Source: JBMSHD01 sp049416425
GTDB lineage: Bacteria > Pseudomonadota > Gammaproteobacteria > Francisellales > Francisellaceae
Assembly: GCA_049416425.1 (NCBI GenBank)
Contig: JBMSHD010000132.1
Span: forward strand, 1-5,267
Length of the DNA: 5,267 bases
Direction of reading: 5' to 3'
Positions 5,179 through 5,267 of this stretch are shown here, in pieces; position 1 is the stretch's first letter, and each line of letters opens with the position of its first letter. The position numbers were made by a program, and so were the translations under genes. Below the pieces are notes generated by a model. That model made no database searches. It had not been told where the DNA came from and saw only the letters and a program-made list of their open reading frames with translations.

Positions 5179-5267
5179 TGAGTTTAAAACTACCCCATCA
5201 GACTTCATCTCTCTGGCTTGCGCAGAGCTTAAGCCGTTCGAACCTAAAGGCGCAAAACTGTTTGCCC
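5178..5267 (+). CDS. 5' end of an unidentified gene, cut by the window edge
   Basis: ATG 5178 overlaps the fliO stop as TGATG, the same junction as between flgE and the FliM-like gene, and the frame stays open for 30 codons to the edge. The start MSLKLPHQTSSLWLAQSLSR is polar and shows no signal peptide. From position after fliO one expects fliP, but FliP normally begins with a hydrophobic signal, which is not seen in these residues. Another frame, from ATG 5150 and overlapping fliO by 29 bases, is also open to the edge (SDEFKTTPSDFISLACAEL), so even the frame is not certain. No product is assigned. Confidence 0.45.
   Translation, partial: MSLKLPHQTSSLWLAQSLSRSNLKAQNCLP

Overview
The window is a stretch of a bacterial flagellar (flagellum-type type III secretion) gene cluster, all on the + strand, in which two unusual phage-tail-collar-type genes are interleaved with structural genes. 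Base composition looks moderate (neither strongly AT- nor GC-rich by eye; not computed). The flagellar protein types, the Sec signal peptides, and the GC-rich palindromic repeats between genes suit a proteobacterium, most likely gammaproteobacterial. I cannot name a genus.

Layout: (1) Positions 1-660 hold the 3' part of a secreted-type gene whose C-terminal domain is repeated later in the window. Its reading frame looks broken near the left edge, next to a 12-bp perfect inverted repeat. (2) Positions 657-3070 form a tight block: flgD (hook cap/scaffold), flgE (hook) and a short FliM/SctQ-like SpoA protein. The junctions are ATGA, TAGATG and TGATG, so the genes are very probably translationally coupled. 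(3) Positions 3071-3227 are a hairpin-rich gap ending in a strong ribosome binding site. (4) Positions 3228-4334 encode a Sec-signal protein with a phage tail-collar domain and the same C-terminal domain as the first gene. Thirteen bases later comes fliN (4348-4641). (5) Positions 4642-4830 are a gap filled mainly by two adjacent palindromic repeat units. (6) fliO (4831-5178) overlaps by one base a gene that runs off the right edge and is not identifiable from 30 codons.

FlgD and FlgE build the hook outside the cell. The SpoA proteins (the short FliM-like protein and FliN) belong to the cytoplasmic C-ring/sorting platform, and FliO is an accessory protein for assembling the export gate. The short FliM-like protein shows no N-terminal CheY-binding motif and no recognisable FliM middle domain, so this may be a secretion-type or non-chemotactic apparatus rather than a standard motile flagellum; that is inference. 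The most interesting point is the pair of collar/C-terminal-domain genes built into the operon: one overlaps flgD by four bases and the other sits between the two SpoA genes. They are candidates for an undescribed surface accessory of this apparatus.
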